Assembly (NCBI RefSeq): GCF_037975245.1
Contig: NC_092563.1
Span: 2,135,001-2,199,000, forward strand
Length of the DNA: 64,000 nucleotides
Direction: 5' to 3'
From: Apostichopus japonicus
Taxonomy: Eukaryota; Echinodermata; Holothuroidea; Aspidochirotida; Stichopodidae
In this document: in pieces, positions 1 to 32,252 of the stretch
Position numbering within the stretch: position 1 is the stretch's first letter
How the letters are laid out: each line of letters starts with the position of its first letter
The notes under the pieces: model-generated
The model's input: only the letters and a program-made list of their open reading frames with translations
Told to the model about the DNA's origin: nothing
The model's database searches: none
Made by a program: the position numbers and the translations under genes

Positions 1-1541
1 ATGCTAAGCAATTCTCAACGTTTTGGAAAGTACCTTCCTGGATATTCTGACTCTCCAAATTGTTCTTATTATGCTTTAAAAGGGAGGGGCTGGGGGTGTA
101 AATTAGACGATTCAATGTTTCATTCGATACATGAGTGATCATTAGTCAAATATAATGGTCACTCATTGACATCTTTGGGGTCAATACTTGTATGACCACT
201 TGAAGTCGATACATATTATGTATTATTATTGAAATTGCAGCAAAGGATTGAGCTGAGATATCATAGATGATACATCTCACACTATTCACGGGGGAAAAAA
301 AGAAAATGAAACGGTGGTGACGAACGAAAGACGACGGACATGTTGTAATGACTATGCATGGTTATGCAAAAATATCCTTAGACATCTTCCTCTGAGAATG
401 TTATGATATACGGCGCTCCATAACAGGCAAATTCAATATACGTTATGTGCGAATCACAGTGCGTCGTGTTCTTTTCCACAAGTCCGGTCCACGGTCAGCT
501 GATAAGCTACACAGAGAAGATAATCCACATTCGGAGCAGTAGCCAGTATTATTGTAATCTGTTCTACTATCTACGTTAATTACGATGATAAGTGCAAGAG
601 GAGGCCGGCGAGAATTCCACTGTTATTTCACGTAAAATGGGTTCTTTCGTTACAAACCGAACTCCTGCCGTTTAATATGATGTAAGGATTCGAATATGCA
701 GAAACACCAAAGCATGATGTTCAAACAAAGTTGGAATGCAGCACGACTTGTTATCAAACATGACAAGAATATTTAATTGTTAGACCTAATGTTATACTAG
801 CCTATGTTAGCCGTATAGTAAGTCTCACTATGACCATGTTAAGAAAGGTTAGGCCTAACTTGTAATGTAACTTGGGCTTAAGTAACAGTTAGATTAGGCC
901 CTTACCAGTGGGATAGGTTTTGCTTAGAATTACATTAATATTAGGATTATGAGCCTAGGTCTACTCCCATCAGACCTAAGCCAACAATTGATACGATAAT
1001 TTTAATGAGGGAAAGGGTGATATTGTACTAGGCCAAGAGTCATAAATATACATAGTGGTTGACTATGACAAGTATGGTTAAGGCTTCATAATTGACACAC
1101 CTTCGTAGTTGACACACCTTCAAATATTACTAGCAGCAATACAGCAGGCAACCTAAAATTTTTGCAGTCAAGCAGAGTTACATATTTCATGAGTTTGAAT
1201 CCATTTCAGGTATATGCTGATCAATTTTTTTTTATTAAGCTTTTAACACCTCCCCCCCCCCCACAGTTTTGCACAACCTCTTGGCATTTGGAAATTTAAT
1301 CACCAAAAGTACCGCAATATAATACCTCTACTCTCTGGGACCTCACCTGTCTGAGCTTAGCGGCTCAGAGCATAATAAACAGCATCCAAAGTCATGGATG
1401 TATACTTAGGCCTACACTTCAGTTAGCTTATCAACGAATGTGTCAATTAAGGGGTATGAAAGAACTTAACACAGCGGTTACAGGCCACGAAACCGAAGGT
1501 CTGCGAGACCGAAGGTCCGCGAGACCGAAATTATAAAGGCT
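1..1541. other. Intergenic, no gene seen
   Basis: AT-rich sequence upstream of SLC66A2. I see no exon with conserved protein sequence. A C-run lies near 1252. A short tandem duplication (gcgagaccgaaggtc type, 1500-1527) abuts the MITE that follows. Confidence 0.5.
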
Positions 1542-1809
1542 GTGGCTATTCTTACGACGAGTCGTAATAATTATAAACTATTCTTACGACAAAGGCAAAT
1601 TCAAGCGCAGTAAAGTAAATAAAGCAACTGCGCATGTAGTAGGGGTACCCCTAAACATAACCCTAAACCTCAATCCTAACCCTTACCCTAACTCTAACCG
1701 AAAATTATTGTTTCTCCTCGTCGTAAAAATAGTACTCCTGGTCATGAAAATAGCAACTGTGCATGCGTAGTAGGGAATTATTCTTACGACTAGTCGTAAC
1801 AATAGCCAC
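1542..1809. mobile_element. MITE with long inverted ends around a degenerate telomere-like tract
   Basis: The left end GTGGCTATTCTTACGACGAG and the reverse complement of the right end, GTGGCTATTGTTACGACTAG, match over about 26 bp including the following TCGTAA. The 268-bp element has no coding capacity. Its centre (about 1648-1700) holds a run of CCTAA-like repeats resembling telomere sequence. A 13-bp near-direct repeat AATTATAAAGGCT / AATTATAAAAGCT flanks it (1529-1541 and 1814-1826) and may be a target duplication. Superfamily not assigned. Confidence 0.7.
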
Positions 1810-3064
1810 TTTGAATTATAAAAGCTCTGCAACCCTGAATATTATATATATTTGGAACAAATAGCGGAACCCAAGCTTAACCAAAATTCAGTCTTATAAA
1901 ATATATATATTTTTAATGTAAAAAATTGATGTACAAAAAGTGCAAATTATTAAGGGAAATAAAATGCAAATGTCAACAAAGTATTCAACATTTGACGAGA
2001 ATATAGTCAAAGTTTTACCTTGAGAAGCTGAAAATATATAATTTTCACTTTTTGATAGCGTCCTTTGTCATACGATCACAATATCCCCTTTGAGTCTAAA
2101 ATTACTTGTCCATGGCTAGAACCATGCAAGCCTAGACCCTCAGCAAAACTTGGAGCAAGCCTACAGTAGCTGGATGGATTTTGTGAAAGGAAAGTAAGCA
2201 CTCATAGCCAACTGGTAATTTATGTACTTTCTGTGGTTGGGTGTTAATTCAAGGTATTTTATTACTTTCACAAAGAAGTTTGTTTCTTGCCATTAACAAA
2301 CACAGTTAAATGCAGACTAAAGTGCAGTTTTGATTAATTCTTTGAAACATTGAATACTGATCCTATCCATCATATGAATAGTTGGCAGTCCGAGAAACCT
2401 CACAAACATTGAGCTGTATATTTGTAATTTGTCTATGATTCGTTGTTTATGTTATTACAGGCATACATAAATGCACTATACTTCAAAGCCATAAATTATG
2501 TACATTATTTTATACTGCATTACTTGGCAAGCCAATTCGTATTGTGAAACTTGCACTGTATTCAGAAAATCCTGGCTGCGGCAACACATTTATGAAAAAG
2601 ATAGCCAATAAAAAAAGAAAAAATATTTTGTTGATGTTTGGCAGGAAGTACTGGATTTATGCCAATAAATATTGCCATTTAAAATGTCACTGTGAGGTGC
2701 TGTGTACATCCGTCAAGTGTAAATACACGGAAGAATTTTATGAATCAACCTATATAGAAAAAGAATGTTAAGTTGTCAAGCTTTGAATTATTCTATTGGT
2801 AAGTTTTGTAGCTTCAATGCAGCCAATCCAAAAAGCTGTTTTAGATGTAAATTTTTTGGGGAAGTCAGACGACTATTCCTGGTGGAAGAGTATCCATTGC
2901 TTTTGGACCGACACAGAACCTCACCACTCCCCCTATTACTCATTTCATCTTCCTTTGTGTTTCTCGTAACGGTGATACAGTATATATTATACTAATCATC
3001 AGAACTAATTTGTGACCAATTATTTTCTAAGTGATGGACTTTTTTTTTCTTTTCTTTTTTTCAG
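1810..3064. other. Upstream of SLC66A2, no gene recognised
   Basis: AT-rich. Short open frames at 2544-2995 show no conserved features. It probably contains the SLC66A2 promoter or first intron, since a splice acceptor ends at 3064, but no promoter element can be assigned. Confidence 0.4.
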
Positions 3065-3100
3065 TCTTTTCAGATACAGAGTTTAGTCACCAATTTTTAA

Positions 3101-21961
<18,861 letters not shown>

Positions 21962-22772
21962 GAGAAGATCGCGACGAGCTTTCAAGATTTCGAGATTCGG
22001 GCTGACCCGAACGCTCCTCTCGCGCTCTTCCCATTCAAAGATTGGATAGAGAGATCTCCAGGGGGCAGTATTAAAGATGGCAGCCAAAGTGGCAAAGAGA
22101 TGTTGCATTTCGGCCATCGACAGTAAACAGTCTGAGAATGCTGGAGAAAGTTCTTCTTGTTTTTTCCCCCTTTAAGAGTTAATATGACAGTTTTAAGTTT
22201 GATCACACTCAGTTGCGATACTGTTTACTTAAATTTGCCGATTTTTTTTATTTTTTTTATTAAATCTCTCATGAAATCATCACTATCAACTTCCTGTCAC
22301 ATATATGTCCTCAATGCTATTTTTATCACACGACCTCATGACAGTAGACCCAAAGGGAATGAGTGGTGGGGGAAGGGAAATGGGGGGGGGGAAAGGTGAT
22401 TCCTACTGTAGTATGGAGGCTATTATGGAAGGCAGTCTTTCAGAAAAGCCCATTAGGTGGGAATGACACCATGAATTATAAATAGTCGTGTAGAAATTGC
22501 CATCGTTGGTTTCCAGAGTAGATGTTAGCCGATGATCAAGAGAACTGTTAAAGGTGCATTTTTCTAATTTCATTTTGCATATTTGATACCTTGATTAATT
22601 ATTAGTGTGTTTTTCTTTTCTTCTCTTTTTTGGGGGTTGGTGGGGGGGTGGGAGAATTTTCGAAATCTTTGTGACAGTAAAAGAGATTACAAGTATAATT
22701 TAACTTTTTCTTGAGATTTCAGTTTCATTGGCTTGACCAAAAGTATAGATGAATTACTTCCTTCCTGGTGAG

Positions 22773-22778
22773 AATAAA
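22773..22778 (+). terminator. Candidate SLC66A2 polyadenylation signal
   Basis: An AATAAA hexamer about 810 bp after the SLC66A2 stop. It would give a 3' UTR of ordinary length. AATAAA is common in AT-rich DNA, so this is only a candidate. Confidence 0.3.
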
Positions 22779-25657
22779 TTATTAGATATGTATTGAAAAA
22801 ATTAATACGATTAGATTAGAGTAATTTGAATGCGGTATCTGATGCAGAGGGAAGGGCAGAGTATAGCATGTTCTCGTGTCAACTGTTCTCATCTTTCCAG
22901 TAGATAAAAATCGAAAAAGCTCTCTACGTTTAGTGAAAACTAAAAAAATTGTCGGAAAATTGTACCACCGGCATCGTCATTTCCAACTATCTTGAGACAT
23001 TTATTTCCGTTTTAGAGAATGTGGTCAGTAGTTTTTGAGTGCAAGTATTTGCAACCCACATGTTGTTGTTTCTTCCTGCATCTTCGTCTTTCTGTCGGTT
23101 ATAATAACTTTGCACAAATTATAAAGCTCTCTTCAAAACTACTTTGAAATGATTTTTAAGTGAACTTTTCCTTTTGTGCAAGCTGAGGTATTAAAAGCCA
23201 TTTTCAAGCAATTGCTTGTCAATCCAATTTGGTCTCATATTATTTTATGTATATTCATGGGGTGTGCCTGATAAATGTATGCATTTTGAAGGGTTTCTAA
23301 AGAGGGTTAAAACAGTCCTGTAAAATGTTGTGGTGACTTAACTGCACAAAATGTTGTTACCATTGTTGTTACAAGGCCAGTGTTAAGGAGAGGGGGCAGT
23401 GAGGGTAATTGAAGGGGTGACTGCTCTGTCCTTAGTCCATAACCCCCTTCTACATTCCAATCTTAATTGCTGCACAAGGATTGCTGCAGTGGGGGGGGGG
23501 GAGGAAAAGAAGTGAGTCAAGGGTATTTCTACCAGAAAGGACTTAAATGTTAGTTGTGTTAAGGTCACATACAATTTTTTTTACTAACTAACAACTGACT
23601 GTCTCCTGCCGTGCAAAATAATTTGTTATTTTATTGCAATTGGGGTCACAAGAAACATTTGGTATCACAACAAACAGTCCTTCGCCTGTGATTAAAAATA
23701 AAAAATCAATCATTTCATTTCAGAGTTACAGCTCGGCAAATTCATATAAAAACTTATTAGCCTCGGTATAAAACAGTGTGTTAGTCACTGGATTGAAACC
23801 AAGCTGGTTTGTTGGGAATTTTACTGCATAAGTAGCAAAAGGCTACTGGCTGCAGAAAGAAGCATTTTGAAAGATAATGTTTCCCTTAAGTTTAGGGAAG
23901 GGGAATACCAAATTTTCCCCCTCTACATGTTGGTTCTACTCTCTGCTAATTTTGAGAGCCAAACTTCTCAAATTGATGAGACAATAGAAAGTTGTATTGG
24001 TTTTGTCATCACGTGCGTTTGTTCCTCACCGCAGTGTACATGAGTGGATTATACTTGTGTAACTTGGTGACGGATCCAGAATCTATGGGAACAGGGCGGC
24101 CCGGGAGGCAAGGATCAGTAAATACTGAAATTACTACCAAAGTAACAGTGCATATGAAAATAACTGTATAAAAGATGATAAAATTGGCTTGCACGTGAAA
24201 AACGTCCAACTTTTTCCACTATTCATCTTCTGTGTAATAATTGAGTGAAATTATGTTTTTCAGTTAGATTTGTTTTAGTGCTTCAACAATTTCAGATGTG
24301 GGGTCCTTGCCCCCCCCCCCTCTAAGTTCCCCTCTGCAACTTCAATACTTATAAGTGACTCCAGTACAATTAATGTGGATTTTATGGATCAGTACACAAA
24401 GTCAGTTGATGTATTTAACATTGGCAGCTTTTAACAAAAAGTGCAATAGGTTTTAGGCTTTGGTCAGTTTCTTTTAGTTTTTGGTATTTTCTCTGAATAA
24501 AGTTATCTTTTCTTGTAGGGCCAGTTCATCGACATCTCAGTTTACCTTTATAACATTATCATCCCATTACCAATACAATCCTCATGACCGTAACATTTTA
24601 TCACCCTTCACAGTCCACAGTGTTGATTCGGACTGATGGTCCATACCGTTTGGAATTTTCTTTGATTCACTACTCACTACTAAGTCATTAAATCTCAGAG
24701 TGAAAACACACCAATGAGATATTCATGTCAAGGTTTTGTAACAATTTTCAGTTATATCAATATTTGGTAGTTTGCTACTAAAGTTACTGCATACTGAAGC
24801 AAGAGATCTTGTTGTAGTGTAGTGTAACTCATTTTATGTGACGATTTATCTAGAGTAGATGGGTTTGCCAACGACCATCGGAACACTCGGGGGTAGTAGT
24901 GGGGTACAAAATCATGCTACAGGAGACCATTACAGTTCTATACAATATGATAATACAGTGAACATAGTAATATGCTAAATAGCCATCTGTCAAATATGCT
25001 AATTAGTCAGCTTTCAGTGGGTCTCCTATCAAGGAAGTGATAATATATGAATATTCATACTGCACAATGATGTCATTTTTTCATCCTTTAAAAGTCACCT
25101 GCATAAATTGGAAAGATTTGCTGTCATGCTTATAAATTTCATATTTACATGTAATTCACATAGCCTTGTATGTCAGTCCCTGCTTGGATAGTCATTTTCA
25201 TCCCAAACTGTGATACCGAACAGAATGCTGCACTTTTAACATTGTTCATGGCTGATGCTGTATTGTTATATTTTCAAGCACTGCATCTATTGAACCATCT
25301 GTGCTGCAATTGAGTTAGTTTGCTAACGGTTTCATGAGAGATGACTTCATTGGATAACACCAGAATTAATAGCAGGGATGTGACGATTGGTTTAAGGAAG
25401 CAACTTTGTCCCCTCCCACTCCCCCCTTTTGGGGGGGGGGAAGGTGGAGGAATGGGGTTTGCTAAGGTTTTTTTCCCAATATATCAAGTTTTTTTATCTT
25501 GCAAAAATTTACCAAAACTTCACAATCCTCTGCTTTCTTTTCTTTGTTACTGATCAAAGTGTAATTTATTATATATTCCAGTTTTAAATTGAATAAAGTG
25601 GTCATACTCTCCATTGACACCTGAAAGTTGCTTTCAAACTTGTCATAAATTTGTGAA

Positions 25658-25806
25658 TTGTTGCATTTAATATTGTTGTTGTTTGTTGCTTCTTTATTTT
25701 GTTGTTTGTTTATTTTTTTTGTTTTGTTATGTTTGGTTATGTTTTGTTTGGTTATGTTATGTTTTGTTTGTTGTTTATATATTGTTGTTTGTTGCATTTA
25801 ATATTG
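25658..25806. repeat. TTG/TTATG-rich tract between short direct repeats
   Basis: A T/G-only tract of about 110 bp lies between two exact copies of TTGTTGCATTTAATATTG (25658-25675 and 25789-25806). Replication slippage or an insertion event could explain it. Confidence 0.7.
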
Positions 25807-27401
25807 CTTGAATTGGAGTGATTAGAGATAGATAAGACTATTATGTAAGGTGCTCTAGTATGGAAACTGATAGCACTACACCAGATTGTGAACTGTTGTG
25901 ATTGCACCCTCACAGGCCTAATGAAAAGATATTAATTGATGAGAAATGAATCTAGCTTATGCCAAACTTTTGGATAATCCCTTCCAGAATCCTGTCCTGT
26001 GGGGTTGATATTGGGCATTGGTTAATCTTTCTTTTGAATCTGATGGCAATTTACTGTAGCTTGACTAAGTCAGGTGTCATTTCAAAAACTGTGGAGGAGG
26101 GGGGGGGGGGTGAATTGATTTGCTGTTTGCATATTATTCAATAGGGCAAAACAAATTTAAGAATGAAATTGAATAAATATAAACTACTCACTAATCGAGG
26201 TGCATGTGGTATACAAATCCACAAGAATGTCTGAGTTTCATAAAATCCAATCTTACTTTTGAATAGTAGGCTTTGGTTGAACTATAAAAACCTCCCAGAA
26301 TGGGCAACTAAACACAAAAATGTTGCCAAAAAAATGCTCTGCAGCTAATATTTTTGTTTCAAGCATCAATGGTTTTGTCAAGTACAGAAGGTTAAAAGTT
26401 AGTAACAATCTGTGCATTTTTGCTTGGACAATATTGTTTGCGGGACGATATTAAATGCATATCAATTACCAATGAAACCATACTAATGTGGCTAATTGCA
26501 ACATTCTTTCATTCCGTTGGTGTGTCAAAGGATTGGCAGTGAGAGTGGATGCATTTTGGTATTTCAAAGTATTACATGGAGCTTTGCATTGTCCAGTTCA
26601 CATGATTTTCAGAAGTTGCTAAATGTAAAAATAAGACTTTCTATTTTAGGGAATGAGAATAAACTGAAATTAATACCAAATAAGGAAAAAAATCAGGGGA
26701 AAATACACTTATTTTATGAATTTCATCAACACAAGTTTTATTCCATCTCATGGTACCTTGGGTTTGACCTCATTCAATAAAAACAATATTCATAATATTC
26801 AATTTTTTCCCCATAAAATAATGCTAATGAAGCCAATAGTAATTTGAAATTTCACAAGATAATCAGAATAATTTTCAGGCAGGATTAAAAACATAAAAGT
26901 GACATTGCATTTCTTAGTACTTATAAAAAATGAAGCTAAAAATTATACAAAAACAAACTTTAAGTTGGTGCTTAATCTCTGCTTGAGTTTTCAGCAATCA
27001 GGGCAGTATTTACTGTAAAATGTGCTAATGTGTTAATGACAAAGAGTGACGTATGAAGTCCAGCATCTTGGAAGACACAACCTGGTCCAGCTAGTACCCC
27101 CCCCCCCCCCCGTGCCTGAAGTACACTTGAATGCAGTACCTCATAACTCAAGTCAGTAAATTTTTGTCATATGTATATATGGTAAATACTTAATACTAAA
27201 TAGAGATTGCCTGGAGTCGAGGCAATGATTCTTTCCGTTCCCCTGTACATTTTTCCTTGCAAGAGAATTGTAGTATTGCAAGTTAATTTTTTAAATACTG
27301 ATTATTCTAACCTGAAATTAGTTCACTTGACTCGAGCCAAGTATGAAAAATCACTGGAACCAAAGTGAAATGATTTTCCAACTCAAAAGTCAGGTACAGG
27401 A

Positions 27402-27490
27402 CATGACCTTGATATGGAATATGACATTACTTTGATATGGAATATGACTTTGATATGGAATATGATATGACTTTGATATGGAGTATGACA
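27402..27490. repeat. Short tandem repeat, TTTGATATGGAATATGAC unit
   Basis: Four to five imperfect copies of an 18-24-bp unit. Confidence 0.8.
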
Positions 27491-28571
27491 TTATCCACTG
27501 GACTTGACACTTTTATGTGACTAAATTCCACAAGTTTCCTTTAATAGAAAGATTTTACACCATTTCTGAATCTAGTTGTTTAGCTAAAGTAGTAAGTACA
27601 TCAAGGAAGCCTATTCAATAACATGCGTAGGAAATTATAAAACTGCTTAGCTCAAAAGCTTTGGCGATTCCTGCATGCATGTGAAACCATTACTGGCAGA
27701 TGAGAAACCCTATAGCAGTTTCGTTTGAAAGCAAAGACAAAAAGTACTCATGTGATGGCCCAAGGAAAACAAAGTTATGAAATCAAAACCAGATGTCATG
27801 CGATGTTAGCAAAATATAAACAAGGTAATAGTAAAATGAAGGGAACTATACCACATTCTGAAACAAACAGACAAATAAGCAAGCAAATATGCAAATCAAG
27901 CAATAAACCGATCTGAATAATAATAATAAGTTTTCTTTAGAGTATAGTTATGACATCCTACTTCCTATGCTTGATAGTTGATAGGCATCTATGATATCTA
28001 AATGACAAACTAGGAATGTGAGAAAAAATTTGAAGAAAATTTTATCATCTGGCAATTTGTATGAAAAAGATTAAAGTTGAAATATGTAAATAGATCTTAT
28101 ATGTAATGCATTGTTTACTTGAGAGATACTTGTTTATGATTCCCATTTGATGATGTTTTGAAAGACTGCTTCAACACAGCAATGAGATACTATCAGATAT
28201 CATAAAATATGTCCAAAAAACAAAGGTAGAGAAATTGATCTAAACGATTCCCTGACTTCTAGGACATTATGAAACCAACATCAAGACAGGACACAGAAAC
28301 AGAAGACATGTATAACTATTAACTAAGATGGCAGCAAGTTCAAAAATATGGTAAAACATGTATGATTCATGATTAGCCTAAAAAATGTGAGGCATGGATG
28401 GACTCGATTCACCTTTATACTACCTCTACAGAGAGGGGAAAAAATAAGAAAATAAATTGCTAAATTATGCTAAGTGCAAAAAGTTATGACAACAATAGTT
28501 ACTTCATTGACTCACATTGGGCCATAATTAATTTGGCCATCATGGGACAACGGTTCCAATAGGCGATTGGG

Positions 28572-28632
28572 AGTGTGTCGTGGTCAAATGGCTTAAGCCA
28601 ATAGTCTTGCGATCTATGGGAATTCCACCAGA
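28572..28632 (+). repeat. tRNA-like head of a possible SINE
   Basis: CGTGGTCAAATGGCTTAAGC resembles a Ser/Leu-type D arm with an A box, followed by a plausible anticodon arm (ATAGT-CTTGCGA-TCTAT) and a shortened T-arm region (GGGAATTCCACC) lacking a full B box. It is too damaged for a tRNA gene. A tRNA-derived SINE fragment is the likely explanation. Confidence 0.35.
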
Positions 28633-29984
28633 GGATACTTTGATGTGGGGCACTGCGGTTCCTCGGGAACGACTGTTTGAAATGTGGTCTGTGGGTGTGA
28701 CAAGTTACCAACGACACGGGGGGGGGGTTAAATATTTTAAAATCGTGTGAGAAGGCTTTGCCTTGATACAAGACTGTAAACCTTGAACCTTTTAACTTTT
28801 ATAGGCAGAAGGGGTGGGGGGGAGGGTTGTAGGGGAATGGGGTATCTCTCTAATCTTATGCAGCTGCCATATATGCATTACAGTGTCATATATCACGCTA
28901 TAAACCTCTACTGCACATAAAACCAACATAGTTTATACAACTACAAAAATATTCAGTCCAAATCTCAACTAAAATATTTGATATTTCTTGAACTATGTTA
29001 GGTGGATCTACATAGTTACACAGTATTCAGTTACTTACACCATGTTAGTTACCCTAGTAGTACTCATTGAAATATTACTCTTAAAAAAACCAAGACATCA
29101 AGTACACACATAAACACACCACCACTATTGTTTTTTACCCTTGGCAAGAAATCAAACTCTTGCGAGAAACTAGGAGAAAAAAAAAAAGAACACACAAAAT
29201 CGTTCCATTTTCTAACACCCAAAAAACATGACAGTGGACATATATATATAAATTTTAACACTATTTGTTTTTATGTCTTTCCATCTTTGGAGTTAGACAA
29301 AAGTAAGCACACTATCATTTGTTACAATGTATTTGGTTGGACAATTTGCTATTTAAAATTTTATTTTTAAGTTCAATGGCAAAATTTGGACTGGAATGTA
29401 AATTTTTTGTTTAGGATAGTTCAACATGCCTGACAAAGAGGGCAAAGAGTTGAAAGTAAAGCCTTGCTCTGTTTTGGTTTATACTACAATTTTAATTGCA
29501 GTCCCTACTATTTAGTATGGAAAACAGTACTTTGAACAGAAGAAAAAACTAATTAAATTACTTCAGTTTTAAATAATAAAAAATAACATTTAAATGGAAT
29601 AGATGATTAAAGTTATCAAGTTGCATGCATAGTGATAATATACTCTTCAACCTGTACCCATTGAAGGAACATACTGTTAATTGGAATTATACAGCTAATT
29701 AACTTTTCATCTCTGAAACAATTAAAAGACAGTTACACATCAATTGTTTCCAACTGTCAAGACCACTTTGTTTCGAATCAATTTTAACAATGGCAGGAAT
29801 TCATTGAAAAAAGAAAAAGAAAACTTTAATTTCAGCCGGCATTTCTAAATATCAACTTAGGAGGTTGTCAGGTGGAAGACTAATTGTTTACAACAAATTC
29901 AGACTTAAATGTAACTTAATACCCCCATATAGGGTTATATGATGAATTGGTAGCACTGGCCATAATTCTGGAGATATTGAAATA

Positions 29985-30290
29985 GAACCAGGAAAATAGT
30001 GACAGGCCTATGATCCCCCTAAAGGGAAGTTCTTCTGGCCCAAAGCTTGTGGTTTAATCACCAAACCTACACATTTCTCCTACAGTGCACATATTGGTTA
30101 TTTTTTAGTTGTTTTGCTACCATACTTCAGACAACCAAAGTTCCTGTTTGGCAAACCAAAGGGTAATACCTGGTTGTCCAAAGGACAACCATAAAAAATA
30201 CATCCTTAAAACTTGGACCAGTTTTTGCATCACAATAAAACTATGTGTAATTGAAGGTAATGTTCCCAGGCCTAAAAATTTCAGAATTTT
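29985..30290. repeat. Dispersed repeat, copy 2
   Basis: Closely resembles 47785-47985: CTATGAT, then TTCT-GGCCCAAAG, then ACCAAACCTACA, then TTTTGCTACCAT in the same order and spacing. A weaker match is at 6488-6625. Confidence 0.65.
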
Positions 30291-31023
30291 TAGCCACTTG
30301 CTAAAAATTCCATGTTATGATATGTTATTAATGTTATATGTAATTAATGTTATGATATATGTTATTAATGTCTACTGGCAGAAGAATGCCAGTGTGTCTT
30401 CCTTTCTTGTCCTGGCAAATAGCAAAATCTACTGACATTTAGCCAATATATGGCAAAAACTTAAGACGCTTGGTATCATACCCACAAACTGATGAATGAA
30501 TCTCATCAAAACTATTTGCAAAGTGCACAAGATGAAATGCCGACAAAAGTTAATGGGATGTGCAAAATGCATGACAACATACTGACCACATACCTACACT
30601 CATCCATTATGTCAGACACCTAGTAAACCTTAGGACACTATGAATACTATAAACTGAAATTAAAATCCCTTGAACCCAACCCTGCTTAGAATTTAAAATG
30701 AAAATTTTCAGATTTTTTTTTTTAAATGTGTACTGGATATTTGTAAAACTATTAAACCAACATATATTTTTCTTCTACAAAGTTTAAGGAACACTGGCAT
30801 TGTTCAATATAAAAACCCAATTCAATTCCTGAGTGAGAAATTATATCAAAAATAAGGAAAGTGCAGGAAATTATACGGTCAAGTAATAATTCTTGCTTTA
30901 CTCCATCTTTCAGAGCATCTTCACTTCAGAACCTGAGGTATTTAATAATAATCTTATTTAACCCTCTTTAATGTTTACCCTGGGGGAGTATACATTTAGC
31001 AATGGAGCTCTCCAGCCCTGTCC

Positions 31024-31097
31024 AGAATCAACAGAGGGCCCAATCATATCGGTCCTACCTAGAATCAACAGAGGGCCCAATCATATCGGTCCTACCT
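31024..31097. repeat. Exact 37-bp tandem duplication of a transposon end
   Basis: The units 31024-31060 and 31061-31097 are identical and each contains the left terminal repeat of family B. Confidence 0.95.
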
Positions 31098-31458
31098 AGT
31101 TCCACGAAACTTGAAAAGCTATGACTGCAGATTATAACAGTACCAAGAGTTGATCACTAGTAGTATATATCATTTAATATATATTTATTGAATAAGAGAT
31201 ATTTTGTAATATATATTTGTCTTAAGCACCTTAAGAGTTGCATTTTCTGAAACATGTCTTTCGTTATGCGTGCCTGCACGAGCGGAAACACGAACCATTT
31301 GAAGATCACCCAGCGCATCTGGATGCCAAGTTCCTTCAGGCCTTATTCAGCCCATAAGCTTGTGAGAGCTATCATGTGATCCTGTTCATTTATTTCTCAG
31401 AGATAACTAAACAGTACAGATCTCACACATTAGGACCGATATGAGAGCGCCCTCTGTT
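31030..31458. mobile_element. Inverted-repeat DNA transposon, family B copy 2
   Basis: Left end AACAGAGGGCCCAATCATAT and reverse-complemented right end AACAGAGGGCGCTCTCATAT, both followed by CGGTCCTA, match at 25 of 28 positions. It is non-coding, about 430 bp, homologous to 11131-11536. The left end is tandemly duplicated. It lies just downstream of TMEM64. Confidence 0.8.
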
Positions 31459-32039
31459 AAAGCAATGGAGTTCCCCATTCTGATAACTTGACTGAATCTA
31501 CGAAAGTAACTTTGTCATAGCGTAATACTGGTCTTCTTTGTGTTTTTTCTCTACACAGAATACAATTTAACTGTTTTTTTTATAATTATTATTTAATATC
31601 CTTTTATGTAAATAATCGCTCCCACCCTACACCAGGACGAAAATGGGTGGTTTGAAATGTTACATACTCCCAGGAAAAGTGGTACCATCCATTACTCTCG
31701 GCTACCTCGATTGAAGTTTGTGAAAAGATTGAAGTGCCGTTCATAGAGACATACACACAGAGTACTACAGACAAACGAATGGGTAAACAAATTATAATAC
31801 ACATAGTTTTAATTTGTTGCTTTGGGGATTAATAGCTGACCTAATGCAGTCATAAAAGATTTAAATTATATGCAATGTAGGTCTCAGTCAACTAAAGCCG
31901 TCAAAAATCGACACAGATTTTCCCTTAAAGACAAAATCTTGACGATACAGAGCGTTTAGTAAACATAACTTGTTGTAATTTATAGCGGGAAAAAAAGATT
32001 CTTTGGTAGAGCTTTGGAAAAACTTGCTAACAGCTGCTG

Positions 32040-32252
32040 TTATGATGTAACTTTGACCTCGAAGGGTTCGTGTAAAGAGACGCCACTGTCTGTACAGCCG
32101 TCGGTACTCGGGACTGACTTCAACGGCAAGAGAGGTCTCGAGTTGTCTGAATCTCCTTCTCTCTTAATAAAGTTGTCATCCTCCAATTTATTGTGTAATC
32201 TTCTCTGGGCGACTCGGACGATGTACATCGACAAAAATATACTCACCGCCAC
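32040..32252 (-). CDS. TMEM64: TMEM64 exon 3 (last)
   Basis: Residues 249-318 and stop. It begins VAVSIFLSMYIVRVAQRRL (end of the last helix) after acceptor ttttag, followed by an acidic and serine-rich cytosolic tail. The exon joins exon 2 in phase 0. Confidence 0.88.
   Translation of the reverse strand: MAVSIFLSMYIVRVAQRRLHNKLEDDNFIKREGDSDNSRPLLPLKSVPSTDGCTDSGVSLHEPFEVKVTS

Larger units (their letters stand above)
21962..31029. other. Intergenic region between convergent SLC66A2 and TMEM64
   Basis: About 9 kb with no supported exon. It holds the SLC66A2 3' UTR, G/C runs (22383, 23491, 24310, 25431, 26100, 27100), simple repeats and the SINE-like fragment and dispersed repeats listed separately. 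Confidence 0.5.

Noticed and set aside
1648-1700. True telomere or subtelomere
   Set aside because: The CCTAA-like repeats are few, degenerate and enclosed by transposon ends, with genes on the inner side only; an interstitial tract fits better.
25462-25797. 111-codon Lys/Asn/Gln/Thr-rich antisense frame
   Set aside because: Produced by the T/G-rich simple tract; low complexity and no splice or start context.
28572-28632. Functional tRNA gene
   Set aside because: The T-arm and B box are incomplete and no acceptor stem pairs; treated as a SINE-like fragment.
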